DNA of 64,000 nt from Sporolactobacillus shoreicorticis. GTDB taxonomy: Bacteria; Bacillota; Bacilli; Bacillales; Sporolactobacillaceae. Below the pieces are notes generated by a model. The model saw nothing but the letters and a program-made list of their open reading frames with translations. It did not search any database and had not been told where the DNA came from. Location of the stretch: the NCBI RefSeq assembly GCF_024125445.1, contig NZ_JAMXWM010000017.1, positions 17,259-81,258 of the forward strand, given 5' to 3'. This document shows positions 26,792-35,823 of the stretch, one piece after another. The position numbers were made by a program, and so were the translations under genes. How positions within the stretch are numbered: the stretch's first letter is position 1; the number at the start of each line of letters is the position of its first letter.

Positions 26792-27367
26792 TCAGCCCTG
26801 GCTCCAAAGTTCAGGTGGGTTCATTTCATATCGTCCGTCTTTACGATACATGAATTGATGAATGATCAGTTCTCTGCGAAGTGTCGCATAATCCGGATGG
26901 TAGCTTCTTAAATAATCACTGATTTCCTTTTCGGAGTAGATTTTTCCGAATTCGAGTCCCTTGACAAGGTGTGAAAGAACAACTAATCGCTTTTTTCTTT
27001 GTGCAGGAATCGTTTTTAGCTTACCATCAGCACTAAAAAAATTATTGATGATTGCCTCACGTTCTTCTGCAGTTACGGACATATCCATGTTTTTCTCTCC
27101 TTTTCCTATCGACAGGATAGCAGTTGCGCAGCTTTCCAGTACGTTTTCATTTAACGAGAAATAAATGGTATTTTTATCACGACGTTCTTTAATTAATCCG
27201 ACATCGCGAAGCCTGCTCATGTGGTGTGTGATTGTCGGCGGCGTCAAAGAAAGTTTTCCGGCAATGGCCTGACCATGAAGCGGCCCTTGTTTCAATAAAG
27301 CAAGGATTCGAATACGTGTCAAATCGGCAAGTGCTTTGTGAAATTCAACGATGAGAGTGAGCTGCAT
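26792..27367 (-). CDS. ArsR-family regulator with DUF2087 domain
   Basis: Residues ~5-90 form a winged helix of ArsR type (ALADLTRIRILALLKQGPL, LSLTPPTITHHMSRLRDVG, IYFSLNE); the C-terminal half, FFSADGKLKTIPAQRKKRL to FMYRKDGRYEMNP, is DUF2087, often found in small transcription regulators. No metal-binding CxC is seen. ATG 27367 lies 9 bases after AGGAG. Confidence 0.85.
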   Translation of the reverse strand: MQLTLIVEFHKALADLTRIRILALLKQGPLHGQAIAGKLSLTPPTITHHMSRLRDVGLIKERRDKNTIYFSLNENVLESCATAILSIGKGEKNMDMSVTAEEREAIINNFFSADGKLKTIPAQRKKRLVVLSHLVKGLEFGKIYSEKEISDYLRSYHPDYATLRRELIIHQFMYRKDGRYEMNPPELWSQG

Positions 27368-27438
27368 CAGGCACATCTCCTAATTTTATTGTTGTCTAAT
27401 TAGATAATAAACTAATTAATTAGAAAAAGCAACACGAG

Positions 27439-27478
27439 TAAAAAAGATCCCCAGTGCATGCGCTATTAAGGGATCTTG
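27439..27478 (-). terminator. Terminator of the P-type ATPase gene
   Basis: On the minus strand AAGATCCC ... GGGATCTT is followed by TTTTAC, 30 bases after the stop. Confidence 0.75.
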
Positions 27479-27507
27479 ATTCCTTTAACTTGAAAGATAA
27501 GTAAGTT

Positions 27508-29406
27508 TTAACGGAGCAGCCTTAATCCGCTTAAAATAACCAATATCGTACTGCTTTCGTGACTGATCACGCCAGAAGGTAAATTGATGTCACCAATGAA
27601 GTTTATCGTAATCAAAACAAGAATAACTGCAATAGCAAAGGTTACATTTTGTTTAATGACTCTGCTTGTCCGTTTTCCTAGCTGTACAGCTTTTGGAATC
27701 TTCGAAAGGTCATCGCCCATCAGAACAACATTCGCTGTTTCCAATGCTACATCTGATCCTGCACCGCCCATGGCGATCCCAACCGTGGCTGTTGCCAGTG
27801 CCGGAGCATCGTTAACACCGTCGCCGATCATGGCGACATGTCCGTATTGTTCCGTCAGTTTCTTAATAATAGTTACTTTATCCTCTGGCAGTAATTGATC
27901 ATAGACATGATCGACGCCAGCCTGTCGTGCAATCGCCGAAGCTGAGGAATGATTGTCACCGGTAAGCATGACGGTTTTGATACCCGCTTTCTTAAGTTGA
28001 GCAACGGTTTCCTTTGCATTGCCGCGAAGCGTATCTTGTATAGCAAATATGCCGATCAATTGCTGATCGGCTTCAACAAAGATAACCGTTTTTCCTTGGT
28101 TTTCAAGTTGATCAACAGCTGTTTGCTGTGATGCATTCAGGTTTGAATGGATAAAATCCATTTTTCCAATCACACAGGCAATACCGTTGACTTTGCCTGA
28201 GACACCCATGCCCATGGTCGATTGAAAATCAGCTGCCGGACTCAGCGGACACTTTTTCTGTTCTGCAAATTGAACAATGGCTTTTGAAATAGGGTGTTCG
28301 GATAGCTTTTCAAGTGATCCTGCAAGTGAGATCAATTCCTCATTTGAGTGACGATCAAGGGGAATAACATCAGTCACTTTCGGTTTTCCTTCTGTCAGTG
28401 TACCGGTCTTGTCAAAAGCAATGGTAGTGACACGGCTTAAATTTTCCAAATGAATGCCGCCTTTAAAAAGCAGACCTTGACGTGCCGCATTCGAGATTGC
28501 GGAAAGAAAAGCGGGCATAATGGAGGCGACCAGCGCACAGGGTGAAGCAACCACAAGAAAAATCATGGCTCGATAAATGGTATTGTCCCAACTCCAGCCA
28601 AGCAGGAAAGGCGGGAGAGCCATTAACAAAAGTGCGCCGCAAACGACAATTCTGGCATAAATACGTTCAAACTTCTCCACAAAAATTTGGCTCGGCGGCA
28701 GTTCACTTTCCGCTTCCTGAACGAGGTGAATGATCTTGGAGAGGATGGTATCATTCGCCAACTTTGAAACACTGATTTTTAAAGCGCCTTGACGATTCAT
28801 CGTTCCCGCAAATACATCATCATTAATGGTTTTATCAACAGGTATTGATTCACCCGTTATCGATGATTGATCGATGGCAGACGCTCCTTCAACGATGACG
28901 CCGTCAGCAGGAATCCGTTCTCCCGGTCTTACAAGAATGAGATCGCCCTTATGTAATTGACTGACGCTGACCGTTTGTTCTTTATTCTCAACGATAAGAG
29001 TTGCCTTTTCGGGGCGGAGATTCATAATTGATGTGATATCCTTATTGGTTTTCTCCATGGTGAATCCTTCAAGCGTATTGCTGAGCGAGAAGATAAAAAT
29101 CAGAATGGCGCCATCCATCCAATAGCCGATGCACGCCGCACCAATTGCGGCGACAACCATTAATAGGTCAACATCGAGATCTTTTTCAAAGATTAATGTT
29201 TTTAACCCATCATAAGCCTGTTGAAAACCACCGGAAAGATACGCTAAACTATAGAAAAGAATTTCAAGAAAAACGAGTTGAACAGTCCCAAATAGCCAGG
29301 CGAGCAAAATAAAAACGAGACAAAGCAGCGTTAGTATTAACCCTTTGTTTTTTTGTACTATATATAATCTTGTATTTTGAATGTTCGATTGCGCTAACTC
29401 ACTCAA
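27508..29406 (-). CDS. pfeT: P1B-4-type metal ATPase, PfeT/ZosA-like iron efflux pump
   Basis: A 632-residue membrane pump. The transmembrane metal site is VVASPCALVASIMPA (SPC, typical of P1B-4). Also present are TGES in the actuator, the phosphorylation site AFDKTGTLTEGKP, SEHPISKAIV and MIGDGVNDAPALA. No N-terminal metal-binding domain. The closest known role is Fe(II) efflux by B. subtilis PfeT, formerly ZosA; Co or Zn transport cannot be excluded. TTG 29406 lies 8 bases after AAGGAGG. A Fur box at 29460-29478 overlaps the promoter, in line with Fur control of this pump. Confidence 0.88.
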   Translation of the reverse strand: MSELAQSNIQNTRLYIVQKNKGLILTLLCLVFILLAWLFGTVQLVFLEILFYSLAYLSGGFQQAYDGLKTLIFEKDLDVDLLMVVAAIGAACIGYWMDGAILIFIFSLSNTLEGFTMEKTNKDITSIMNLRPEKATLIVENKEQTVSVSQLHKGDLILVRPGERIPADGVIVEGASAIDQSSITGESIPVDKTINDDVFAGTMNRQGALKISVSKLANDTILSKIIHLVQEAESELPPSQIFVEKFERIYARIVVCGALLLMALPPFLLGWSWDNTIYRAMIFLVVASPCALVASIMPAFLSAISNAARQGLLFKGGIHLENLSRVTTIAFDKTGTLTEGKPKVTDVIPLDRHSNEELISLAGSLEKLSEHPISKAIVQFAEQKKCPLSPAADFQSTMGMGVSGKVNGIACVIGKMDFIHSNLNASQQTAVDQLENQGKTVIFVEADQQLIGIFAIQDTLRGNAKETVAQLKKAGIKTVMLTGDNHSSASAIARQAGVDHVYDQLLPEDKVTIIKKLTEQYGHVAMIGDGVNDAPALATATVGIAMGGAGSDVALETANVVLMGDDLSKIPKAVQLGKRTSRVIKQNVTFAIAVILVLITINFIGDINLPSGVISHESSTILVILSGLRLLR

Positions 29407-29459
29407 ATGGCATTCCTCCTTGTGTTTTCTACTAATGATAAGTTTAGTTTAGTATTAAT

Positions 29460-29478
29460 GTAAATGATTATCAATATC
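29460..29478 (-). promoter_or_regulatory. Fur-type box upstream of pfeT
   Basis: Minus-strand GATATTGATAATCATTTAC matches the Fur consensus at about 15 of 19 positions. TTGATA with TAAACT 17 bases later, overlapping the box, could be the promoter. Confidence 0.65.
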
Positions 29479-29483
29479 AATTA

Positions 29484-29696
29484 ATGACAATATTATTGCA
29501 TTTAGATTCCATGACAGATAGACTCATACTCGGGCTAACGAATGGGGAAAAGAGAATCGTCTCGTGTAGACAATTTGATCAAGGTTTTTTGGTTAATGAT
29601 GCATTAAAAAAATCTCCAAGCTCGATAGCACCTGGAGATCTTTTGAACTTAAAGAAGTTGATTTGGGCTGCACGGTATGCAAAAATCAACGTATGA
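29484..29696 (+). CDS. Hypothetical 70-residue protein (doubtful)
   Basis: An open frame starting MTILLHLDSMTDRLILGL with no good ribosome site, on the plus strand between divergent and convergent genes. The composition is protein-like but nothing was recognised; it may be spurious. Confidence 0.25.
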   Translation: MTILLHLDSMTDRLILGLTNGEKRIVSCRQFDQGFLVNDALKKSPSSIAPGDLLNLKKLIWAARYAKINV

Positions 29697-29702
29697 ACAT
29701 GG

Positions 29703-30696
29703 TTATCCTACAGGAATTACATTTTCACCGAAAGTCTTACTCTTGTTGTCCATGGATATGATTATTTGGTTGCGTAATCCAACCATCCATTCCGGTTCAT
29801 AATCCCAAGTATCAGCTAGACAGTGCAGACAACGCGCATAGCTAAAAAGGTTGGCATATCTTCTGAATATCGGCATCTTTTCGAGCATGGAATCCTCAAT
29901 TTCCATTATTGATCGGTATCCCGAGAGAAATTGAATCTCTGCCGGTTCGTGATCGTGTTTCGGTAGTTCGTCTTTTATACTGTCGATTGCTTGGTCAATA
30001 TCCATAACAAACCAATGGTAAACAGCATCGTCAAAATCAATCGCGGTGTAACGATGTGTCTCCTCGTCGCAAAATACATTATCTAATTCAAAATCATAAT
30101 GTATAAGCCCGTAATTTTGCGGAGTTACAGGTAACTTTTCAAAAAAATCACGTAGTAAAGTTACTTCCTTTAAAGATTGCGCGGGTGCTGAATACTTTTT
30201 CAAAATCGTTTCTACCCAGTTCAGATTTTGTTTCCAATCTGTTCGCCGGTTGTCTTTAGCATGATATCCCGCACTGAGCAAATGAAGATGGCCAAGCGAT
30301 GCTCCAAGCCCATAATAGAGATCGTTAGAACACTCAAGTTGATCGAGTCTGTTTCCGCAAGCCCCTTTAAAAGCTACCGCAACATACTTTCCCCAAGGTG
30401 TTTCGCTTAATACAACATTCAGCCCTTTTTTTGACGGAATATGCTCAGCGACGGAATAATCGTTTTCTCGCAGGTATTCGAGAAAATCAAGTTCCGCCTG
30501 TACCGATTCCTGTGTTTTTTCTTCGACAGGCGCAAATCGCAAAAAGGAAAGCTGTTTTTTATGATAGAAGGGATACACTGCGTTAGAAGACACGAAATTG
30601 ATTCAGAACTTCCAAATGGTCGGTATCGTAGTCCCAATACGATAAGAGCATCATTGCTAAGTCGCGATTGTCAAAAAGATTTTTTAGTTTCATCAT
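29703..30696 (-). pseudogene. Aminoglycoside/homoserine-kinase-like phosphotransferase, frameshifted
   Basis: The first codons (from ATG 30696/30693) read MKLKNLFDNRDLAMMLLSYW and continue to FRVF then TAA; one frame over, SSNAVYPFYHKKQLSFLRF continues with the whole catalytic domain: GLIHYDFELDNVFCD (catalytic loop HxDxxxxN) and AIDFDDAVYHWFVMDID. The break is at about 30590. Relatives phosphorylate antibiotics or small alcohols. It is preceded by a candidate leader peptide and terminator, the typical set-up of antibiotic-inducible resistance genes, but the substrate is not known. Confidence 0.75.
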
Positions 30697-30725
30697 AAGA
30701 GAGGTTCCTCATTTCATTTTTGGGC

Positions 30726-30757
30726 GCAAAAATACCGCTCAGCAATACGCCTGCGGT
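30726..30757 (-). terminator. Candidate attenuator before the phosphotransferase gene
   Basis: On the minus strand ACCGC ... GCGGT is followed by ATTTTTGCG. A second hairpin with arms GCAGG and CCTGC lies upstream (about 30818-30837), and the sequence CCGCAGGCG appears in both, so the two could compete. Confidence 0.4.
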
Positions 30758-30843
30758 TATCATGACCGTTTTTTATTGAAAGCAAAACAGCTATAATCGT
30801 AACAGAATATCGCATTGTGCAGGTGCATAGCGCCTGCGGATTT

Positions 30844-30885
30844 TCAGTTATTGATCACCCAAAAATGTATCATCCGACGTTTCAT
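30844..30885 (-). CDS. 13-residue candidate leader peptide
   Basis: Behind the strong ribosome site GAGGGGGAG, an ATG opens MKRRMIHFWVINN and stops. It lies between a promoter-like region (30960-30905, extended -10 TGTATGAT) and the hairpins ahead of the phosphotransferase. Size and position fit a ribosome-stalling leader of the Erm/Cat kind; this is inference. Confidence 0.45.
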   Translation of the reverse strand: MKRRMIHFWVINN

Positions 30886-31006
30886 GTCGATCACTCCCCC
30901 TCAGAAAACATAGTTACAATGTATCATACAAAGGAAATATCTGCAAGTTTCGAAAATATAATTTTATTACAGCATTAGCGTTAAGATCAACTGGAAAAGT
31001 TCCTAA

Positions 31007-31316
31007 TTTTGCTCTATCACCAAATCATTTGATTTCATACATACGATCTCCGTGGCAATCGGCTATCCCATGCTTGCGATGCAGCATTGTGAGCAGAAGT
31101 ACGGACACGTTTTATTTCATGGTAGATCTGTATTGAAGCGCTCTCCCCAACGCATCGATCGGCTTTAATCAACCTTCGAGAATGAAACTGTCCCGTCTGA
31201 AAAAGTCCCGGATCAAATTATTGAAAGCTTTCCGGACAAATTGCTGTTCTGCTATCAGAAACAGCTGAAAAAAGAGATTAGCACATGTTTCTATCGATCA
31301 GATTTTAAGCAAGAAG
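31007..31316 (+). pseudogene. Unrecognised decayed coding fragment
   Basis: One frame runs from 31007 past 31316 with a single internal stop (after PQRIDRL); it contains IGYPMLAMQHCEQKYGHV and IIESFPDKLLFCYQKQLKK. The wording is protein-like but no start or family is recognised. The rest of the gap 30697-31006 holds the leader and attenuator above. Confidence 0.3.
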
Positions 31317-32477
31317 CTAAATTCCGGAAGAATTATTTTTCACTCGATGCAACCCCCATACAAGAACTATAGCGATGATTACCCCAATTGTTCCAAACCA
31401 GGATAAAGAACTGAGGGAAAACGTGTTTATCATCGTTCCGCCAAGGGCGGCTCCAATCGCCATCGATATTTGACTGACGGACTGGTTCAAACTAAGCATA
31501 ATGCCTGACTGAGTGGGCACAATTGTAGCCAAGTTATACAGCTGTGCGGGCTGAGAACTCCATACTGAGCACGACCAAAGAAAAAGAAAAAGAAATAGGA
31601 TGATTGGATGATGAGCGGTTAATGAAAGGAAAATAAGTGAAAGAATAGTGAAACTCATGCCGATCATTAATGTGCGGGTAATTCCAAATTTATCCGCACA
31701 ATATCCACCGGCTTTTGAACCGACTAAGCACGCAATGCCAAATACTAATAATGCAGGGCTCAATAAATTTTCAGATAAGCTTAAGCCTTTTAACAAATAC
31801 GGAGAAATATAAATATACACGATTGCGTAGCCGCTTAACCAGAAGAGGGTAATGGACAAGCCAAACAGCACTTTTGGATCTCTCAACAGGGCAAGCTGTT
31901 TCATAAGCGGAATAGCCTCATCTCCCTGTACTTTTGGAATAATCGCAACAATAACAATCGTTGCAAGCGCACCAAATAAGGAAATATCCAGAAAAACACT
32001 TCTCCAGCCGAAAGCAGTGGACAATAAACGACCGATGGGGACGCCGATAATGAGGGCCATAGTAAAGCCAATGGTAACCGTAGCAATGGAACTTGCCTGT
32101 TTTCCCGGCGGTGCAATTTTAGCTGCAAGTGTGAGTGCGGTAACAATGACTACTCCTGCACCGAGCGCAACGATGATTCGTGAAACGGTAAAAAAAACGA
32201 AACTTGGGAAAAAGTATGCCAGTAAGTTCCCAATGATAAAAACACCTAACGCGTAAAGTGTTAGTCGGCGTCGATCCATTTTTGCTGTAAGTGATATGAG
32301 AACAGGTGTACCTATTGCATAGGTCAGAGCATAGACCGTAGTAAATTGACCGGCTTGAGAAACATTAATATCCATGGACGAAGCGATCTGATCAAGAAAT
32401 CCTGATGTAACAAATTGTGAAGTACCAATGAGAAAACTGATGAGTGCCAAGACGTATACTTTCCACATGCTTTTCAA
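31317..32477 (-). CDS. MFS drug/sugar efflux transporter (DHA1, AraJ/YdhP-like)
   Basis: A 386-residue, 12-helix transporter. Features: FLIGTSQFVTSGFLDQIA in helix 1, the loop 2-3 motif reduced to AKMDRRRLTLY, SRIIVALGAGVV in helix 4, GVPIGRLLSTAFGWRSVF in helix 5. TTG 32477 or ATG 32468 may start it, behind GGGGATGG. It is divergent from an HxlR regulator, a standard pairing for efflux pumps. Confidence 0.88.
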   Translation of the reverse strand: MKSMWKVYVLALISFLIGTSQFVTSGFLDQIASSMDINVSQAGQFTTVYALTYAIGTPVLISLTAKMDRRRLTLYALGVFIIGNLLAYFFPSFVFFTVSRIIVALGAGVVIVTALTLAAKIAPPGKQASSIATVTIGFTMALIIGVPIGRLLSTAFGWRSVFLDISLFGALATIVIVAIIPKVQGDEAIPLMKQLALLRDPKVLFGLSITLFWLSGYAIVYIYISPYLLKGLSLSENLLSPALLVFGIACLVGSKAGGYCADKFGITRTLMIGMSFTILSLIFLSLTAHHPIILFLFLFLWSCSVWSSQPAQLYNLATIVPTQSGIMLSLNQSVSQISMAIGAALGGTMINTFSLSSLSWFGTIGVIIAIVLVWGLHRVKNNSSGI

Positions 32478-32568
32478 TGTCGATCCATCCCCTTAAATAT
32501 AATAAGACCATAAATTTAAAACCTTGTGCTTTCGTAAGTAAGTGTATATATTAGTGAAAAGAAAAGGA

Positions 32569-32593
32569 AGTATGCACTTTAAAGTGAGATACT
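32569..32593. promoter_or_regulatory. Palindromic operator between MFS gene and hxlR-type gene
   Basis: CACTTTAAAGTG (32575-32586) is a perfect 12-bp palindrome extended by AGTAT and ATACT on the outside. It lies 17 bases before the regulator's ATG, a likely HxlR binding site. Confidence 0.65.
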
Positions 32594-32609
32594 ATGCGAA
32601 AGGAAAGTA

Positions 32610-32936
32610 ATGATGAAAAAATGGTCGATTGATGAAGGAAATTGTTCGATCTCATACACGCTCTCCGTAGCTGGCGGAAGATGGAAGTGGCTTGTCCTCT
32701 ACAAACTTTCTATAAACAAAGTGATGAGGTATGGCGAAATCAAAAAAGGTCTGCCGTCAATTACTCATAAAATGCTCAGTCAGGTATTGAGTGAATTGCG
32801 GGATGATGACTTGATTGACCGGATTGACTATGCACAGATTCCGCCAAAGGTCGAATATCAGCTGAACGAACGAGGAAAAAGCCTGATCCCCATTCTTACA
32901 CTAATGGCCGAATGGGGAAGTGAAAATCGTCCGTGA
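32610..32936 (+). CDS. HxlR-family regulator
   Basis: A 108-residue winged-helix protein with the family pattern CSISYTLSVAGGRWKWLVLY, RYGEIKKGLPSITHKMLSQ and VEYQLNERGKSL. The N-terminal cysteine (Cys11) is often the redox or electrophile sensor. ATGs at 32610 and 32613 follow AAAGGAAAG. Probably controls the divergent MFS gene. Confidence 0.9.
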   Translation: MMKKWSIDEGNCSISYTLSVAGGRWKWLVLYKLSINKVMRYGEIKKGLPSITHKMLSQVLSELRDDDLIDRIDYAQIPPKVEYQLNERGKSLIPILTLMAEWGSENRP

Positions 32937-32960
32937 TTCACATGTGAAATCACGGACGAT
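32926..32960 (+). terminator. Hairpin at the end of the hxlR-type gene
   Basis: ATCGTCCGTGATT and AATCACGGACGAT form a 13-bp perfect stem that includes the stop codon. There is no T tract, so it may be a stabiliser instead of a terminator. Confidence 0.45.
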
Positions 32961-33031
32961 GATGGTGTGGCGAAGTTGATTGAGTCCTGAATATAAAACA
33001 AGACAGGGACATTCGTTTCTTTTTTCGCATA

Positions 33032-33901
33032 TTATTGATTAATTGATAAACTCCTTAAAAACACATCGAAATAAAGATAAAACTCTTTTTTATCGCTTAA
33101 ATGAACATTGTGGTCGGTATTTGACATCTCATATGCCAAACACCTTGGAATTAAGGTATGCATTTTCATAAAATCGTTATCTGAAACCGCGTTATTTCCT
33201 TTTGCACGAATGAGCAATGCGGGACACTTGATTTTTGGAAGGAGATGGAACCAGTTTTCATAGTACGCAATGTTGGCTGCAATAGCTTGTGAACTGAACA
33301 TCATTTGGTATCCTTCAACCGTTTCTACTAAACTATTCATGAAATAATTGAAACTTAAATCTGAATCAGTTGCTTGTTGAATAAAATCCATTGCTTCGCT
33401 CAGACTAGCAAAAGGCATAGGCCAATCATTAGTCAAAGGATCAACTGATTTAATCTGATTCAAAGGCTGTTTATTTGTCTCTTCAGGTCCTGAAGCGGAC
33501 TTATCGAGTATTGCTACAGCGTTCACCCGATCCAAATATTCTGCAGCTAAATAGCCGGCAATAGCGCCACCCATGGAATGACCGACTATAATCGTTTTAT
33601 CGATCTTTAGAAAATCTAGCAGGTCAATGATGTCCTCGGCCAATTCTTCAGTTGTGTATTTCGCTATCGGTTTACTGCTTAAGCCGTGCCCTCGTTGATC
33701 TGGAGCGATTACTCTGTATTGTTCTCCATAGTGTCGGATAAAATCAATCCATGTTTCTGCTCGTCCCCATCTTCCATGGAGACAAAGGATTACCGGTCCA
33801 TCAGTATTTGTATCAAAGTAAAACATGTCGATATTCTTTAAGTTAGCTATTTTTCTGTAGTGTTTTGGTTTGTTCGTCTCAATACATCTCCTTCCATTCA
33901 C
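33032..33901 (-). CDS. Alpha/beta hydrolase
   Basis: A 289-residue hydrolase with the oxyanion strand VILCLHGRWG, APDQRGHGLSSKP, nucleophile elbow VGHSMGGAIAG (Ser) and C-terminal DHNVHLSDK (His). The arrangement is that of haloperoxidase/esterase-like enzymes; substrate unknown. ATG 33901 follows GAGGTGA. Monocistronic. Confidence 0.87.
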   Translation of the reverse strand: MNGRRCIETNKPKHYRKIANLKNIDMFYFDTNTDGPVILCLHGRWGRAETWIDFIRHYGEQYRVIAPDQRGHGLSSKPIAKYTTEELAEDIIDLLDFLKIDKTIIVGHSMGGAIAGYLAAEYLDRVNAVAILDKSASGPEETNKQPLNQIKSVDPLTNDWPMPFASLSEAMDFIQQATDSDLSFNYFMNSLVETVEGYQMMFSSQAIAANIAYYENWFHLLPKIKCPALLIRAKGNNAVSDNDFMKMHTLIPRCLAYEMSNTDHNVHLSDKKEFYLYFDVFLRSLSINQ

Positions 33902-34135
33902 CTCAAAACAATTAATGTTTTTTTATTGATTACTAAATTAATTGTACCATATACTGCCGAAAAGGAACATATGTTCTTGATCTTATCTGTAAAAAAAGAT
34001 AGATATAAAAAAATGCTGTATTCGCAATTTTAAATGCATTTGGTGGTCAGTGATCGAAAAAAGAACAATTAACTATTAATTTACATAAAGATTCTATATA
34101 ATAATTAAAACAACTAGAGAGAGTAGAGACTATCA

Positions 34136-35371
34136 ATGGAAAAAGCAGAGAAAGAACAAGTCATTGCCCAACGTACGTTCTATGGCGTGCTCTTCGCAAT
34201 TGGCTGCGGTCATTTTTTCAATGATTCTATTCAGGCCGTTATTCCGGCCATGAATCCAATTCTTGAGCAGACACTAAATTTAAATTATGCACAAATTGGC
34301 TGGATTGCCTTTGTTGCTAATATGACCGCATCGGTTATTCAGCCGTTTTTTGGTTATTACGCCGATATTAAATCGAAGCCGTTTCTGTTGCCGGTTGGAA
34401 TTTTGACCAGTCTGGTCGGTTTGATTATTTTTGCGCTTGCTCCCAGTTATGTATGGGCGCTTTTTGCTGTCTTTTTTATTGGAATCGGTTCTTCAATCTT
34501 TCATCCGGAAGGCTCGCGTGTGGCACATATGGCTGCGGGCGCAAAACGAGGTTTGGCACAGTCAATTTTCCAAGTTGGCGGCAACTTCGGGCAATCGATG
34601 GCTCCTGTTCTGACCGCACTTATTTTTCTTCCATTTGGACAGAGAGGTGTTTTATCTTTTTCCGTCTTTGCATTTATTGGCATGATTGTCCTATTCTTTG
34701 TCTCAGTCTGGTATAAAAACCATCAGACAAGCCGTACTCCGCGCGAGAAGCATACTCAATACATAAAACGGAATAAACGAGAAGTATTTGTACATAAAAG
34801 GGTGGTTGCGGCAATGGTACTGCTCATCTTTATCATTTTCGCCCGTTCTTGGTATTCTACATGTATCTCTAATTTTTATCAGTTTTATTTGATTCATGAT
34901 TATGGGCTTTCGATTCCGGTCGCACAACTATTTATTTTTATTTTCATGGTTTCTGGAGTAGTCGGCACTTTTCTAGGAGGTCCGCTGGCTGACCGTTTCG
35001 GCAAGAAAACCGTTATTCTCGGTTCTTTTGTCGGGGCAGTACCTTTGACGGTCATGCTGCCTTATTTGCCGCTTTATTTGATTGCTCCGGTATTCTTACT
35101 GATTGGTTTAATCATCACGTCGAGCTTCAGCGTCACCGTTATTTATGCCCAAGAATTAATGCCGGGGCGACTTGGCATGGTCTCCGGATTAACGATTGGC
35201 TTTGCTTTCGGAATGGGCGCGATTGGCGCCGTACTGTTCGGCAATCTTGCGGATCTGTTCAGTATCCGGTTTGTTATGATTCTTTGCAGTCTTTTTCCAC
35301 TGGTCGGATTGTTTTCAGCATTATTGCCGGGCGATATGAAAATACGGCGCTGGAATAAGGAAACGGGCTGA
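34136..35371 (+). CDS. fsr: Fosmidomycin-resistance-type MFS transporter
   Basis: A 411-residue, 12-helix exporter. The Fsr hallmarks are GHFFNDSIQAVIPAMNPI in helix 1, QPFFGYYADI, GIGSSIFHPEGSRVAHM and QVGGNFGQSMAPV. In E. coli Fsr exports fosmidomycin; the natural substrate here is unknown. A hairpin at 35438 follows. Confidence 0.9.
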   Translation: MEKAEKEQVIAQRTFYGVLFAIGCGHFFNDSIQAVIPAMNPILEQTLNLNYAQIGWIAFVANMTASVIQPFFGYYADIKSKPFLLPVGILTSLVGLIIFALAPSYVWALFAVFFIGIGSSIFHPEGSRVAHMAAGAKRGLAQSIFQVGGNFGQSMAPVLTALIFLPFGQRGVLSFSVFAFIGMIVLFFVSVWYKNHQTSRTPREKHTQYIKRNKREVFVHKRVVAAMVLLIFIIFARSWYSTCISNFYQFYLIHDYGLSIPVAQLFIFIFMVSGVVGTFLGGPLADRFGKKTVILGSFVGAVPLTVMLPYLPLYLIAPVFLLIGLIITSSFSVTVIYAQELMPGRLGMVSGLTIGFAFGMGAIGAVLFGNLADLFSIRFVMILCSLFPLVGLFSALLPGDMKIRRWNKETG

Positions 35372-35437
35372 GCGCTAATTAATTTTCTATTTGTCAAGAT
35401 ATTTATTATTTTCAATTTTTAGCATCAGCATAACAAA

Positions 35438-35480
35438 TGACCTCCAAGTAATGTACCAGATAGTACCTACTCAGAGGTCA
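35438..35480. terminator. Hairpin downstream of fsr
   Basis: TGACCTC and GAGGTCA enclose an inner GTACC/GGTAC-like fold; no T tract, so weak evidence for termination. Confidence 0.35.
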
Positions 35481-35565
35481 GAAAAACTGTCAATGTGGGT
35501 ATGTCATAGACTGCTAGGTGTTTTTCCCTCATGACACCCTCAAAAAACCTTTGTGAAGCCTTTAA

Positions 35566-35639
35566 TCGGAAAGACAGGATTTGAACCTGCGACCACATAG
35601 CCCCCAGCCATGTGCTCTACCAAGCTGAGCTACTTTCCG
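35566..35639 (-). tRNA. tRNA-Pro (anticodon GGG)
   Basis: The cloverleaf is complete on the minus strand: acceptor CGGAAAG/CTTTCCG, D-arm GCTCAGCTTGGTAGAGC, anticodon arm CATGG-CTGGGGG-CTATG with GGG at positions 34-36, and T-arm with GGTTCAAATCC. No CCA is encoded. The 5' half, up to the anticodon loop, is repeated at 38718-38758. Confidence 0.95.
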
Positions 35640-35640
35640 T
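35600..35640. repeat. Left attachment repeat (inside tRNA-Pro)
   Basis: Forty-one bases identical to 38718-38758, covering the tRNA from its first base to the anticodon loop. Confidence 0.85.
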
Positions 35641-35788
35641 GTTCTAACAGTAAAAATTGACGAAAACCCCCATAGCAGGGAGTTATCTGATATTTTCGTG
35701 ATAAGCGGTCAAGTTTAACCTGTCAAGCGTTCATAGCTTGGTAAGATCTGAGAAGGGAAAAGAGAGGGGGGCTACCTCGCGGAAAAGA

Positions 35789-35823
35789 GCAAAAAAAAGA
35801 GCCGATAGCACGAATAATGCTCT
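35789..35823 (-). terminator. Terminator of the element's leftward operon
   Basis: On the minus strand AGAGC ... GCTCT is followed by eight T; it lies at the end of the last element gene and before tRNA-Pro. Confidence 0.7.
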
